DNA of 64,000 nt from G965220305 sp965220305 (GCA_965220305.1 OZ244817.1:744001-808000); one strand, 5' to 3'; positions 46,944 to 55,693 are shown, numbered from the stretch's first letter. Numbers and translations: made by a program. Notes: generated by a model from the sequence alone, not told the origin.

Positions 46944-47883
46944 GTGGCCAGTTTTTCACTTGGTTGCTACACGGTAAGAGTGACTGACAAGAGCACAGGA
47001 GAGAATGTGTTCTTAGGTGGTTTTGTGCGCGGCAGTGACCTAATGACTATCTTTCATCAATATCTCCAAGATCGCGAGGCAGATTACTCCATTGACCATG
47101 AGCGTCAGAAGTTGTGGCGTGTTCTTCGCCCTTATGCCACAAACTCGACAGTTAATGGAATCGTGGAGACTGGCGAATACGGATACACCGCCGACTTATT
47201 CAATGTAGATACGGAGACCGTTTCCTATCAACGGGTCGGGACCGACGCGGAGATGATGCCGTTTTATTTCTTGACTCACTTACCCGCTCATCGTGACGAG
47301 GGTGTTATTCTCCTCCAAAGAAGATCCAATCTCGGGATTCGCACAATATTTCTGAAGGACTTCGCGGAATATTTTGCGAGCTCTTACCAAGGATTCAAGG
47401 TGGAATTCAACCCTCTGGTGCCCAAGCAATTGCTTGATGAATATATGCAGAATGGACGACTCACCAAAATCAGGTTCATCCGGTTCGGTCTACCGTCGGA
47501 CTTGTCTGACGCTTATGACGCTGGAGGACACGTAGAAACAGAAGGAGTGGCCGAGCTCGTGTTCTCACCGAGAAGGGGACAAAGTATTCCACTTCTGGAT
47601 AGGCTACGAGAGGTACTCAATGGCAGGAGAGAGATTAATGAGATGGTCGAACTGCGTGGCCATGAATATGACACCGTAAAGGTCGAGCTAGATGTAAGGG
47701 GCAGTAAGAAAACACTCGACCTTATCGGATCTCCTGAAAATAAGGGCTTATGTGGATATTACCTCAGATATCCGCATTGACAACAACGGTCATCCTGAGT
47801 TCGACAGCATTGACGCCGTCGCTCGAGATTTGATGGGTAGTTTGCTTGCTGAACTTGGAACTGGCAGACGGGATGCTGGATAA
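46944..47883 (+). CDS. Unknown protein beside the R-M genes, frameshift near 47738
   Basis: I choose GTG 46944 because AGGAG lies 8 bases upstream at 46931. The 312-residue restored protein begins ASFSLGCYTVRVTDKS. Near 47738 one A of the AAAA run must be removed. The frame then gives SPEIRAYVDITSDIRIDNNG and runs to 47883; otherwise it stops at 47780. The fold looks alpha/beta and soluble. No catalytic motif is visible. It is followed by a membrane protein gene that overlaps its end, so the pair may form a membrane-linked unit associated with restriction. Confidence 0.55.
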
Positions 47884-48371
47884 GGTTAACATTACCAAGA
47901 TCGTACGCGATCACCTTAAGACGTTCAGGGACAACTCCACGAGAAAGTACCGTCCGCTTGATTTCCTGCTCTTTTTTCTCGTGCCGCTTTTCGTCGCTGC
48001 CGGGTTCGTAGGGATCCTGGGGGGCCCTTCCAACGAATCTGGTCGGCGTAATGGCTACTTCTCTCTCTATATTTACTGCCCTCCTCCTCAATCTGCTTCT
48101 ATTGGCTTACAACATAACACGGAGTTCCGCAGCCCCTTCCGATGAGGGCATCAAGGAGATGAGAGAGAACCTGTTTCATGAGATATTCAGCAACATCGCT
48201 TTTGCGGTGCTCGTGGCGCTAGTGACGGTTGGCGTCGTATTGATCTTTGGCGTCGTGAGCGCCTGTGCTTCGCTGGTAGCTACGCATTTACTCAGCGCAC
48301 TGATCTACTACCTTGGCCTTGTTTCTGCTGACGCTGTTGATGTTGTTGAAGCGGGTCTACGCTCTTCTTAG
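47873..48371 (+). CDS. Small multi-pass membrane protein, frameshift in a G6 run
   Basis: ATG 47873 lies inside the end of the preceding gene. The product opens with a charged segment, then FLLFFLVPLFVAAGFVGIL (TM1). Removing one G at 48019-48024 joins it to MATSLSIFTALLLNLLLLA (TM2), and later segments near 48200-48330 give two more helices. Restored length is about 165 residues. The general plan, a short cytoplasmic piece plus two pairs of helices, recalls small membrane effectors in nucleotide-signalling defence, but no family signature is visible. Confidence 0.5.
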
Positions 48372-48710
48372 CAACGAACAAGTAACCTCAAGCAATTGAC
48401 TCCATCCTGGCAGTGGATTAGCTAGCGACATTCGCATTTGAGAAGCACGTAGACACCGAAAGGGGCAACAGGCATCACATCGTGGTGGCGCCATCTCGCC
48501 TGCGATTTGACCTCTTGCCATTGATGTTACGGTCCTTTCCGCCAGACATTCGCTGAACCTCCTGAGAAGCAACAAGGGACCTTGGCATACCTCCCCTTCC
48601 GATAGCTGACGGGCTCGGCTGAACCCCGGGTTCAGTAGGAGTGAGTGAGTTTGGGACGCGCCGTTGACAACCGGCTATTAGATGCTGGATCACATTTAGT
48701 AAGACAGGTT
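48372..48710. other. Gap before the first recombinase module
   Basis: These 339 bases have no supported gene. At 48699-48706 lies GTAAGACA, whose complement occurs at 52359-52366 beyond the second recombinase module. This could be a relic of recombination sites or of shared promoters. Confidence 0.35.
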
Positions 48711-48938
48711 ATGACCGACAAACTCATCAACAGGAACACCAAGACGATCACTTTCTCCCTGCCCCCTGAGATGGCGGAGCAGGTGCAGGACGTGATGCGT
48801 GAGGAGGGCCGCACCATGAGTGAGCTCATCCGAGAGGCCCTCCGCAACTACATGGAAGAGCGTGAGTGGCTCCGGACCATCCGGTACGAGAGGCTCCGCG
48901 CTCGCCATGCCGAACAGGAAGATGCACAGGGAAATTGA
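48711..48938 (+). CDS. Ribbon-helix-helix (CopG/Arc-type) regulator 1
   Basis: The 75-residue protein from ATG 48711 has the RHH pattern: a beta strand KTITFSLPPEM, then helices AEQVQDVMREEGR and TMSELIREALRNYM. It ends 11 bases before the recombinase start. It is a close relative of the protein at 52095-52325, which sits in the same place before the other recombinase. It probably represses or assists its recombinase. Confidence 0.88.
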   Translation: MTDKLINRNTKTITFSLPPEMAEQVQDVMREEGRTMSELIREALRNYMEEREWLRTIRYERLRARHAEQEDAQGN

Positions 48939-48949
48939 AGGAGGACAGT

Positions 48950-50615
48950 ATGAAGAAGGAGCAACTACAACCCCTGACCCCGGCGGCCCTGTACGCCCGG
49001 GTATCCAGCGACCGCCAGGACGTGGACCTGTCCGTCGCCGCCCAGCTAAGGGCGCTGCGGGACTACGCCAAGAACAACGGCTACTCCATCGCCCGCGAGT
49101 ACGTGGACGAGGCCGAGAGCGGCAGAATCGCCGACCGGCCCCAGTTCCGCAACATGATCGACGAGGGCGGCAAGGCAACGGCCCCTTTCCAGGTGATATT
49201 GGTCTGGAAATTCAGTCGGTTCACCCGCAAGCGGGAGCACGCCGTCGCCTTCAAGTCCATGCTCCGGCGCAAGGGCATTCGCGTCGTCTCCATCACCGAG
49301 CACGCCGACGACTCCCCCACCGGCAAGCTGATGGAGGCCATCATCGAGTCCGTGGACGAGTTCTACAGCGAAAATCTTGCTCAGGAGGTCGTGCGGGGCA
49401 TGCGGGAAGCGGCGTCCCGTGGCTACTTCCTGGCCTCCAGGGCCCCCCTTCGGCTACAACCGCATCAAGGTCAGCGACGGCGTGAAGGACCGGCCCACCC
49501 TGGAGGTTGACCCGGTGGCCGCGCCCATCGTCAGGGAGATATTCGAGAGTTCCCGCCGGGGCAACGGGCTGAAGGAAATCTGCAAGGAGCTGAACGGCAG
49601 GGGCATCACCAACCGGGGACGGCGCTGGCAGAAGAACATCGTCCACTACCTGCTGACCAACGAGGCCTACACCGGCACCGCCGTCTGGGGCGTGAAGAGC
49701 AAGGACGAGAAGGCACAGGAGCCGGTAAGGGTGGAGAACGCCTGGCCCGCGCTGGTGTCAAGGGAGACCTTCGACCTGGTGCAGCAGGGACTCCACGAGC
49801 GGGCGCCCACGGTGCAGCGGCCCGCGCGGGTGGGCAGCCAGTACCTCCTGAGCGGTCTCTTGCGCTGCGGGGTGTGCGGCAAGCCCTACTCGGCCCAGGG
49901 AGCCAAGAGCGGCCAGTTCGCCTACTACGTCTGCGCCAGCCTGTTCCGCGAAGGAGCCGGGGCCTGCACCGCCCGCTACCTGAACGCCACCAAGGTGGAG
50001 GACCTGGTAATCCAGAAGGTCAGGGAGCGGATTCTCACCGAGGAGACCATCACCGAGCTGGTGACTCTGGTGGCCGAGGAGATTGACAACATCGCCGGTG
50101 AGGTCAACGGCAGGCTGACGGCCATCTACAGCGAGCTTTCCGACGTGGAGACCCGGTTGGAGAACCTCTATCAGGCTTTGGAGACCAAACAGTTGCCCAT
50201 GGAGGCGCTGTCGCCCCGCATCCTGTCCCTGAAGAGCCGCCAGGACCAGCTTACGGCGGCGCGGGAGGAGGCCGAGGCCCAGTTGGAACAGCGGCGGGCG
50301 GAGTTGCCCACCAGCAGGGAGATCAAGGGGTACGTGGCGGACTTCCGGGAGTTGTTCCGTGAAGGCACCTTCCCCGAGCGGAAGGCGCTCATCCGAAACT
50401 TCGTGCAGGGCATCGAGATCGTGGAGGACGAGGGGGTTCTGACGTACACTATCCCCATGCCGTCGGACGGGGTGACGTCGGAATCGGCCTCGGTTCTTGA
50501 TTTCGTCCAGTCCGGCCCACCACTGTGTCCTGTACTGCGAACTCCGCCGTTCAGGGCGATTTCAGCGGTATCCGCTCCCGCTATGGGACTGTCTTCCGGC
50601 GTGGGTATGGTGTAG
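48950..50615 (+). CDS. Large serine recombinase 1, frameshift in a C6 run
   Basis: ATG 48950 follows GAAGGAGGACAGT. The resolvase domain reads ALYARVSSDRQD with the catalytic serine at 19, then WKFSRFTRKREHAV and SPTGKLMEAIIESVDEFYSE. Removing one C at 49443-49448 joins SRAP to FGYNRIKV, and the recombinase domain continues (IVREIFESSRRGNGLKEICKE). A zinc ribbon follows, LLRCGVCGKPYS ... YYVC ... GAGAC, then a coiled coil. The conserved part ends near YTIPMPSDG (about 50470). Later codons are antisense to recombinase 2. Such proteins integrate and excise phages and ICEs. Confidence 0.88.
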
Positions 50616-52102
50616 ATGATGGTGGCTTTGCCGGGCTTCACCTGCACCTCTTTCACGAAGGACCGGACGAAGGCTTTGGTCTCGGTGAGTTCGCTGTTCT
50701 TGAGGAACTCGCTCATGTCCTGGGCGAAGGCGGCGATGGTGTCGGCGCTGTCCAGCAGCTCACGCCTCTGGGACAAGACGGCCCGGGCTTCCTCGGCGGC
50801 GGCTTCCAGTTGCTCCCGGCGGTGGCGGTGTTCCAGGATACGTTCCGAGGCGTCGGCCATATCCAGGTCGGTGCTTTCCACGAAATGCCAGATGCGATCC
50901 AGCTTCCGCTTCACCTCTTCAAGCTCGGCCTCGATGGTTTCCAGGTTCTGCCGCTGTTCCCGGGCTACGCCATCCATCTCCTCGTCCAATAGGCGCACCA
51001 GGTCGCGGATATTGGACTCGGTGAGGATGTTCTCCCGTAGTTGCTCGATAATCAGGCCCTCGAAACTCCTGGCGTTGAGCCTGGGGGTGTCGCAGGTTCC
51101 GCTGCCCTGCTTGAGCAGAGACTGGCAGACGTAGTAGGTGTACTTGCCGCTCTTGGCTTCGGCAGCGGTGAGAGCCTTGCCGCAGGTCTCGCACCTGGCG
51201 ATGCTGCTCAGCAGATAGGGACTGGCGGCGCGGCGCGGATGGGTTACTTTTGGCGCCCGCGCCTCCAGCAGCCTTCTGACCCGGTTGAACTCATCCGGGG
51301 AGACGATGGCGGGGAAGGCGTTTTCCACGCGCACCGGCTCCTGGCCGTCCCGGGCCTTCTGTCCCCAGACCAGGGCTCCGGTGTAGGCTTCGTTGGTGAG
51401 TAGCTTGTGGACGGTGGTCTTGCGCCACTGCTTGCCCCTGGGGGAGGGGATGCCCTCGGCGTTGAGGGTCTTGAGGAGGTCCAGGGAGGTCTTGCCCTGG
51501 AGGGTGAGGTCGAAGATGCGGCGGACCACGGCGTCGTGGGGCGGGTTGAGTTCCAGCCGGGGGCGCTTCTTGGCCCCGTCCTGGACGTAGACCCGCTGAT
51601 AGCCATAGGGGGCGTTGGTGGTCATCCAGAAGCCTCTGGAGGCGGCCTCCCGCATACCCCTGACGACCTCCTGGGCCAAATTCTCCGAGTAGAACTCGTC
51701 CACGGACTCAATGATGGCCTCCATGAGCTTGCCGGTGGGTGAGTCGTCGGCGTGCTCGGTGATGGAGACGACGCGGATGCCCTTCTTGCGGAGCATGGAC
51801 TTGAAGGCTACGGCGTGTTCCCGCTTGCGGGTGAAGCGGCTGAACTTCCAGACCAATATCTCGCGGAAGGGCGCTTCCGGTTTGCTGGCTTCGCCCAGCA
51901 TCTTAGTGAACTGGGGCCGGTCGGCGATGCGGCCGCTCTCGGCCTCGTCGATGTACTCGCGGACCACCAGGTAGCCGTTCTTGTCGGCGTAGTCTCGTAG
52001 CGCCCGGAGTTGGGCGGCTACCGACAGGTCCACGTCCTGGCGGTCGCTGGAAACCCGGGCGTACAGCGCCGCCGGGGTCAGGTCGTTATCATTCTTACTC
52101 AT
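50171..52102 (-). CDS. Large serine recombinase 2, convergent with recombinase 1
   Basis: I start at ATG 52102, with GGAGGAGAGGGTG upstream. It has the same domains as recombinase 1: ALYARVSSDRQD (catalytic serine near 17), recombinase domain (GYQRVYVQDGAKKRP), zinc ribbon (IARCETCGKALT ... YYVC ... SGTC) and coiled coil. The family likeness ends near YTIPTPEDS (about 50610). From there to the stop at 50171 the frame is antisense to recombinase 1, so the natural 3' end is lost or overlapped. The two enzymes could act as a pair, or one may be a relic of an earlier insertion into the other's site. Confidence 0.88.
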   Translation of the reverse strand: MSKNDNDLTPAALYARVSSDRQDVDLSVAAQLRALRDYADKNGYLVVREYIDEAESGRIADRPQFTKMLGEASKPEAPFREILVWKFSRFTRKREHAVAFKSMLRKKGIRVVSITEHADDSPTGKLMEAIIESVDEFYSENLAQEVVRGMREAASRGFWMTTNAPYGYQRVYVQDGAKKRPRLELNPPHDAVVRRIFDLTLQGKTSLDLLKTLNAEGIPSPRGKQWRKTTVHKLLTNEAYTGALVWGQKARDGQEPVRVENAFPAIVSPDEFNRVRRLLEARAPKVTHPRRAASPYLLSSIARCETCGKALTAAEAKSGKYTYYVCQSLLKQGSGTCDTPRLNARSFEGLIIEQLRENILTESNIRDLVRLLDEEMDGVAREQRQNLETIEAELEEVKRKLDRIWHFVESTDLDMADASERILEHRHRREQLEAAAEEARAVLSQRRELLDSADTIAAFAQDMSEFLKNSELTETKAFVRSFVKEVQVKPGKATIIYTIPTPEDSPIAGADTAEIALNGGVRSTGHSGGPDWTKSRTEADSDVTPSDGMGIVYVRTPSSSTISMPCTKFRMSAFRSGKVPSRNNSRKSATYPLISLLVGNSARRCSNWASASSRAAVSWSWRLFRDRMRGDSASMGNCLVSKA

Positions 52103-52325
52103 CACCCTCTCCTCCATCTTCCTCTGATTGATCAGCCTGGCGGGAGCGCAGCCGTTCCAGGCGTTGCTGCCGGCGCAGCTCCCTCTCTTCCAGGTACAGG
52201 CGGAGGGCTTCGCGCACCAGTTCGCTCATGTCGCGGCCCTCTTCTTCCTTCACCCGTTGCACCTGGTCGAACATCTCCGGGGGCAGGGAGAAGGTGATGG
52301 TCCTGGGAATGCGGCGTGGGGGCAT
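52095..52325 (-). CDS. Ribbon-helix-helix regulator 2
   Basis: The 76-residue protein from ATG 52325 reads RTITFSLPPEMFDQVQRVKEEE, then SELVREALRLYLEERE, a clear RHH fold. Its stop overlaps the recombinase 2 start in the sequence ATGAGTAA, so translation is coupled. The strand and helices match the protein at 48711 at most positions. The acidic tail may dampen DNA binding. Confidence 0.88.
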   Translation of the reverse strand: MPPRRIPRTITFSLPPEMFDQVQRVKEEEGRDMSELVREALRLYLEERELRRQQRLERLRSRQADQSEEDGGEGDE

Positions 52326-52396
52326 GGTCTCTCTTTTTTGCCATCCAGTGTAATAGGTTGTCTTACCATTGATTATCGGACATCCGGCCCGGCCCG

Positions 52397-53335
52397 TCAA
52401 GGCGCGGCGGTCACCGCCCCAAAATTGTTCCTGGGATAAGGCTGCCTCTGGCGGCCCAACTGCGGTTCCAGGACGCTGCGGCGCTCCCAGGGCACGGCGA
52501 CGACTATCACCTTTGCGAGCCGCCCCCGCCACAGGACGGGCTTGGCTGCCACTGCCAGGCTATCCCCCTCGGCGTATTCGGACCGGCCGCTATGGGCAGC
52601 CCGCTCCGCCAGGGAACCGGAGGGCAGGGCCTTGCCCTTATGGGGCATCCCTCCCCGCCGTCCGTTCAGCAGCCGGGAACGCCGCGCCCCGAAGCCAGCC
52701 GTCCGCTTCACCACCTTCGCCGTCAGCGCCGCCGGCTCCGTCCAGCCCTCCGGGTCGCCCCGCTCCTCCCGCTCGTACAGGACTACCAGCAAGGGCGGGT
52801 TCCGCACCACCTCGGCCAGCCGCAGACACACCGAGGAATAGGCGCAGCCGAATACATCGTGGAGGGCCACCACGTCCAGCCCGCTGGCCCGGGCGTAGGG
52901 AAGGAAGATGTCCGGCTGAATCAGCGCCGCCGCCGCGAAGCGTTCCGCCTGCTGGCAAATCCTGGGGTCCGGCCCGGACGGGCCGAACATTCCGGGCGAG
53001 TGGATTTCGGCCATGCGCTCCAGGGTGATCTCGTACAACTCGTGGAGTATGGTCTGGGCCTTGGAACCCTCCCACAGGTCGTCCCGGTGGTAGATGTGGT
53101 ACTCGCCTCCGGGCTGGCCGACGTGGGCGCCCTTCAGCCCCTCCATCTTTCCCTCCCGCACGGTGCCGAACCCGGCCCGGCGCGCCAGGTCGGTCAGCTC
53201 CTCCAGGGTGGGGCGGGCCGACAGCCCGAAGTAGCCCACGAAGGCGGCGGCCAGCGCTTCCGGGTCCAAGGACTGCCGGTGCGGGTCGTCGTCCAGCAGG
53301 GCGCGGCAGAAGCGGCCCAGGGTCTTCATCATCAT
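52397..53335 (-). CDS. ImmA/IrrE-family metallopeptidase
   Basis: The 312-residue protein has the zincin helix TILHELYEITLERMAE. The family normally has HExxH; here the third position is E (HELYE), so zinc binding may differ. AERFAAAALIQPDIFLPYARA, typical of the ImmA helical end, follows. The C-terminal 120 residues are an unrelated basic extension. It overlaps the Xre gene by four bases. In ICEBs1 and relatives ImmA cleaves the Xre-type repressor to switch on excision and transfer; the same job is likely here. Confidence 0.82.
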   Translation of the reverse strand: MMMKTLGRFCRALLDDDPHRQSLDPEALAAAFVGYFGLSARPTLEELTDLARRAGFGTVREGKMEGLKGAHVGQPGGEYHIYHRDDLWEGSKAQTILHELYEITLERMAEIHSPGMFGPSGPDPRICQQAERFAAAALIQPDIFLPYARASGLDVVALHDVFGCAYSSVCLRLAEVVRNPPLLVVLYEREERGDPEGWTEPAALTAKVVKRTAGFGARRSRLLNGRRGGMPHKGKALPSGSLAERAAHSGRSEYAEGDSLAVAAKPVLWRGRLAKVIVVAVPWERRSVLEPQLGRQRQPYPRNNFGAVTAAP

Positions 53336-53766
53336 TCCAGCAGCCTCTTGCCGGTGAACTTCTCGTACATCTCCACGATGAACCGCTTGGCGTTGACGGT
53401 CAGGGGGCCGTCGGGCCGGGTGCCCACCCGGAAGGCCGGGTCGGACAATACGAAGCGGTAGGCCCGCTCCACGTCCATCGCCTCGTCGCCGTAAGGGTCG
53501 GGCTGCGGCCCGTGGCCGGCTCTCTTAAGCAACTCCCGGGCGTCCACGTTGTAAAGCTCGGCCAGCTTGCGGACCACGTGGGCGCCGGGGCGGCTCACTC
53601 CCCTTTCGATCTGGGACAGGTAGGAGCTGGATACCCCGGTGCGCCGGGTCACCTCCCGCAGGCTCACCCGGCCCCGCAGACGCTTGAGCAGGGCGCCGAT
53701 GTCCTCGTAGCCCTCGGCGTCTGCCCGCAGGTCCTCCGGTTCCAGGCTGTCGTCGTAATCGTCCAT
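53332..53766 (-). CDS. Xre-family repressor, partner of the ImmA-like protease
   Basis: I use ATG 53766; a GTG nine bases earlier is also possible. Residues about 25-85 are a Cro/C1 HTH (LRGRVSLREVTRRTGVSSSYLSQIERGVSRPG). The C-terminal 60 residues would carry the dimerisation and cleavage region (LTVNAKRFIVEMYEKFTG). A promoter lies at 53827-53855, and the divergent genes from 54019 are the likely targets. Confidence 0.9.
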   Translation of the reverse strand: MDDYDDSLEPEDLRADAEGYEDIGALLKRLRGRVSLREVTRRTGVSSSYLSQIERGVSRPGAHVVRKLAELYNVDARELLKRAGHGPQPDPYGDEAMDVERAYRFVLSDPAFRVGTRPDGPLTVNAKRFIVEMYEKFTGKRLLE

Positions 53767-54018
53767 GCTTGCCACCCCGTTGGTCGGTGTCGCGGCCCGA
53801 ACAGCAGTTGTCTTTCTGCGGGTTAATTGTTACATCAGAGTGAACACTTTGTCAAAACAGAGGCGTGAGTATCGTTCAATCGTTGCCACTGCCGATATGC
53901 AGTTGATACACTCAGACATACAGAACGTAATTTCTAATACCCAGGCAGAGTATAACCCACCGGCCCCCTCCAGGCTACCATCGGAAGTCAGGCCGGTTCC
54001 CAAAGAGAGAAGAACCCC
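53767..54018. other. Divergent control region
   Basis: This AT-rich 252-base region separates the leftward repressor operon from the rightward HTH array, the classic layout of a lysis/lysogeny-type switch. It includes the leftward promoter at 53827-53855. A rightward TTGATA near 53904 may be a -35 box. Confidence 0.55.
53827..53855 (-). promoter_or_regulatory. Promoter of the Xre/ImmA operon
   Basis: On the minus strand TTGACA and TAACAA are 17 bases apart, about 60 bases upstream of the Xre start. The -35 box is a perfect match; the -10 box is fair. Confidence 0.55.
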
Positions 54019-54204
54019 TTGAGTAAAAAGCGAAAACTCACCAGGGACCAGGAGCGCCAGCGCATCGAGGGGCTGCGCATCCTGGCCCGCATCATCGCCC
54101 GCCACTACTTGGAACACCCCGAACTATACCCCCAGCCGGTTGACGCCGCGGAGGGCCGCGCCGAAGGGGGCGGAAAGGCGACGCGGCAGGAGGGGACGGA
54201 ATGA
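54019..54204 (+). CDS. Small GLRILARIIAR-family protein, copy 3
   Basis: The 61-residue protein starts at TTG 54019 with AGAGAGAAGAACCCC upstream. The core RIEGLRILARIIARHYLEH is shared with the genes at 40891 and 44059. Its stop overlaps the next start (ATGA). It is the first gene of the rightward operon and so would be expressed early after derepression. Confidence 0.7.
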   Translation: MSKKRKLTRDQERQRIEGLRILARIIARHYLEHPELYPQPVDAAEGRAEGGGKATRQEGTE

Positions 54205-54443
54205 AGCGCAGAAAACCCGCCTTCCGGGCCCGGCTGGACCAGGACAAGGCGTGGGAACGGCTGAATGTGCTCAACATAAGCCAGAACGAGCTGGCCCGGC
54301 GCATCGGGCGATCCCAAGGCTTCGTCTCCGAACTGTTCAACGGCCGGTGCTACGCTTCCGGCGAGACCCGCCGCCGTCTGATGGATGCCCTGGGCGTCAC
54401 CCGCTTCGAGGACCTGTTCGTCCTGGAGGAAACGGGTGAATAG
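54201..54443 (+). CDS. Xre-type HTH protein, 80 residues
   Basis: Residues 15-75 are a Cro/C1-type HTH: KAWERLNVLNISQNELARRIG, SQGFVSELFNGRCYASGETRRRL. It overlaps both neighbours. It could be the Cro-like counterpart of the leftward Xre repressor. Confidence 0.85.
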   Translation: MKRRKPAFRARLDQDKAWERLNVLNISQNELARRIGRSQGFVSELFNGRCYASGETRRRLMDALGVTRFEDLFVLEETGE

Positions 54444-54732
54444 GGACCGCGATCCCTCCGGCTACCGGCTGGTTCCGCCGGGCGTCGCCCTGATGCCCGA
54501 GGACTTCCCCCGGCGGCTGGCGGCGCTCAAGGAGCTGACCGGCCTCACCTGGGAGGGGATGGCCGACGCCCTGGGGGTGGACCCCCGCCAGCTGTTGCGC
54601 TGGCGCAAGCAGGACGGCGAACCCAACGGCGGCGCCATGCTGTCCCTGGCGCGGCTGGCGGTCCGGGTGCCGGGCGGCCTCGCCCTGCTATTGGACGAAG
54701 ACCTGGTGGTAATCCAAAGACCGAGGAGGTAA
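54436..54732 (+). CDS. HTH array protein 1, 98 residues
   Basis: The start GTG 54436 overlaps the preceding stop region. The pattern MPEDFPRRLAALKELTGLTW, then MADALGVDPRQLLRWRK, then LARLAVRVPGGLALLLDED defines a family with four tandem members here. The middle is an HTH with a conserved tryptophan-arginine recognition end; the last helix always has PGG. Function unknown; DNA binding is likely. Confidence 0.75.
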   Translation: MNRDRDPSGYRLVPPGVALMPEDFPRRLAALKELTGLTWEGMADALGVDPRQLLRWRKQDGEPNGGAMLSLARLAVRVPGGLALLLDEDLVVIQRPRR

Positions 54733-54736
54733 CTGC

Positions 54737-55054
54737 ATGACATTGGCAGAGCGCAACCTGTTGGAAGATTTCCGTCCGACGCCCTGGCCCGAGGACTTCG
54801 GGCGGCGGCTGGAGGGCCTGAAGATGCTGGCCGGAGTGAACTGGCAGGAGATGGCCGGGCTGCTGGGGGTGACCGACCGGGCCATCCTGCTGTGGCGGCG
54901 GGGGGAGCGCCGGCCCTCCGGGGCCAACATCCTGGCCATCATGGAGCTGGCCCGCAGCATCCCCGGCGGCGTCGACCTGCTGTGCCAGGGCGACGCCGGG
55001 GCTTTGACCCTGTGGGTCAGGGGCGGAGAAAGTGGCGGTGGCAGCCATGAGTAA
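54737..55054 (+). CDS. HTH array protein 2, 105 residues
   Basis: ATG 54737 follows GAGGAGGTAACTGC. It has WPEDFGRRLEGLKMLAGVNW, MAGLLGVTDRAILLWRRGE and LARSIPGGVDLLC, in line with array protein 1. Its stop overlaps the next start in ATGAGTAA. It is a diverged paralogue in a tandem series. Confidence 0.78.
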   Translation: MTLAERNLLEDFRPTPWPEDFGRRLEGLKMLAGVNWQEMAGLLGVTDRAILLWRRGERRPSGANILAIMELARSIPGGVDLLCQGDAGALTLWVRGGESGGGSHE

Positions 55055-55340
55055 GGACATGGCCGGAGGGGAGCGGGACCGTTACAGGAAATTCCCCGCT
55101 CCGTCCCTGCCCCAGGACTTTCCCGTGCGGCTGGCTCGGCTGGAAGACCGGTCGGGGATTTCCCTGGAAGAGGTGGCCCTGGCCGCCGGCCTGCCCGCCC
55201 GCCGGGCCCGGCTGTGGCGCATCGGGCGGCCCCCCAGCGATGACGAGCTGCGGGTCATCGTCCACTTCGCCTGCGCCGTGCCCGGCGGCGTGGCGGTATT
55301 GCTGCTGGACGCATCCCAGCCCTGGCCGGTTCGGGAGTAG
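55047..55340 (+). CDS. HTH array protein 3, 97 residues
   Basis: ATG 55047 overlaps the stop of protein 2. The pattern is LPQDFPVRLARLEDRSGISL, VALAAGLPARRARLWRIG and FACAVPGGVAVLLLD. The same three blocks are kept while the rest varies. Confidence 0.78.
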   Translation: MSKDMAGGERDRYRKFPAPSLPQDFPVRLARLEDRSGISLEEVALAAGLPARRARLWRIGRPPSDDELRVIVHFACAVPGGVAVLLLDASQPWPVRE

Positions 55341-55344
55341 TCAC

Positions 55345-55629
55345 ATGGGCCGCCAGCGGTGGGTCTATCACATTCAGCCGGAGCAGTTCCCGCCGGACTT
55401 CCCGGAGCGGCTGGACGCCTTCCGGCAGGCCGCCGGGCTGACCTGGCGGGGCCTGGCCCGGCAACTGAAGGTCAACGCCCGCCTGGTGTTCCGCTGGAAG
55501 GCCGGAGCCGTCCCGGGTTCCGGCCATCTGGTGTCCCTGTTCAGCCTGGCCGCCGGAATGGGGCTGCTCCACCTGCTGCTGCCGGAGGCGGGGGAGCCAG
55601 AGGGCGCGGTGACTCGTTGGAGTAATTGA
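55345..55629 (+). CDS. HTH array protein 4, 94 residues
   Basis: ATG 55345 comes four bases after the previous stop. The blocks are FPPDFPERLDAFRQAAGLTW, LARQLKVNARLVFRWKAG and LFSLAAGMGLLHLLLPE; here the PGG is replaced by GMG. It is the last member, followed by a strong terminator. Confidence 0.78.
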   Translation: MGRQRWVYHIQPEQFPPDFPERLDAFRQAAGLTWRGLARQLKVNARLVFRWKAGAVPGSGHLVSLFSLAAGMGLLHLLLPEAGEPEGAVTRWSN

Positions 55630-55659
55630 CGCCAATTCTCGTTGACCAAGGCATCATTG

Positions 55660-55693
55660 GGCCGGACGGAATGAACCGTCCGGCCTTTCTTTG
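55660..55693 (+). terminator. Rho-independent terminator of the HTH array
   Basis: A perfect 10-bp stem GGCCGGACGG / CCGTCCGGCC with loop AATGAA is followed by TTTCTTTG. It lies 31 bases after the last array gene. The minus side lacks a T-run, so it serves the plus strand. Confidence 0.92.
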
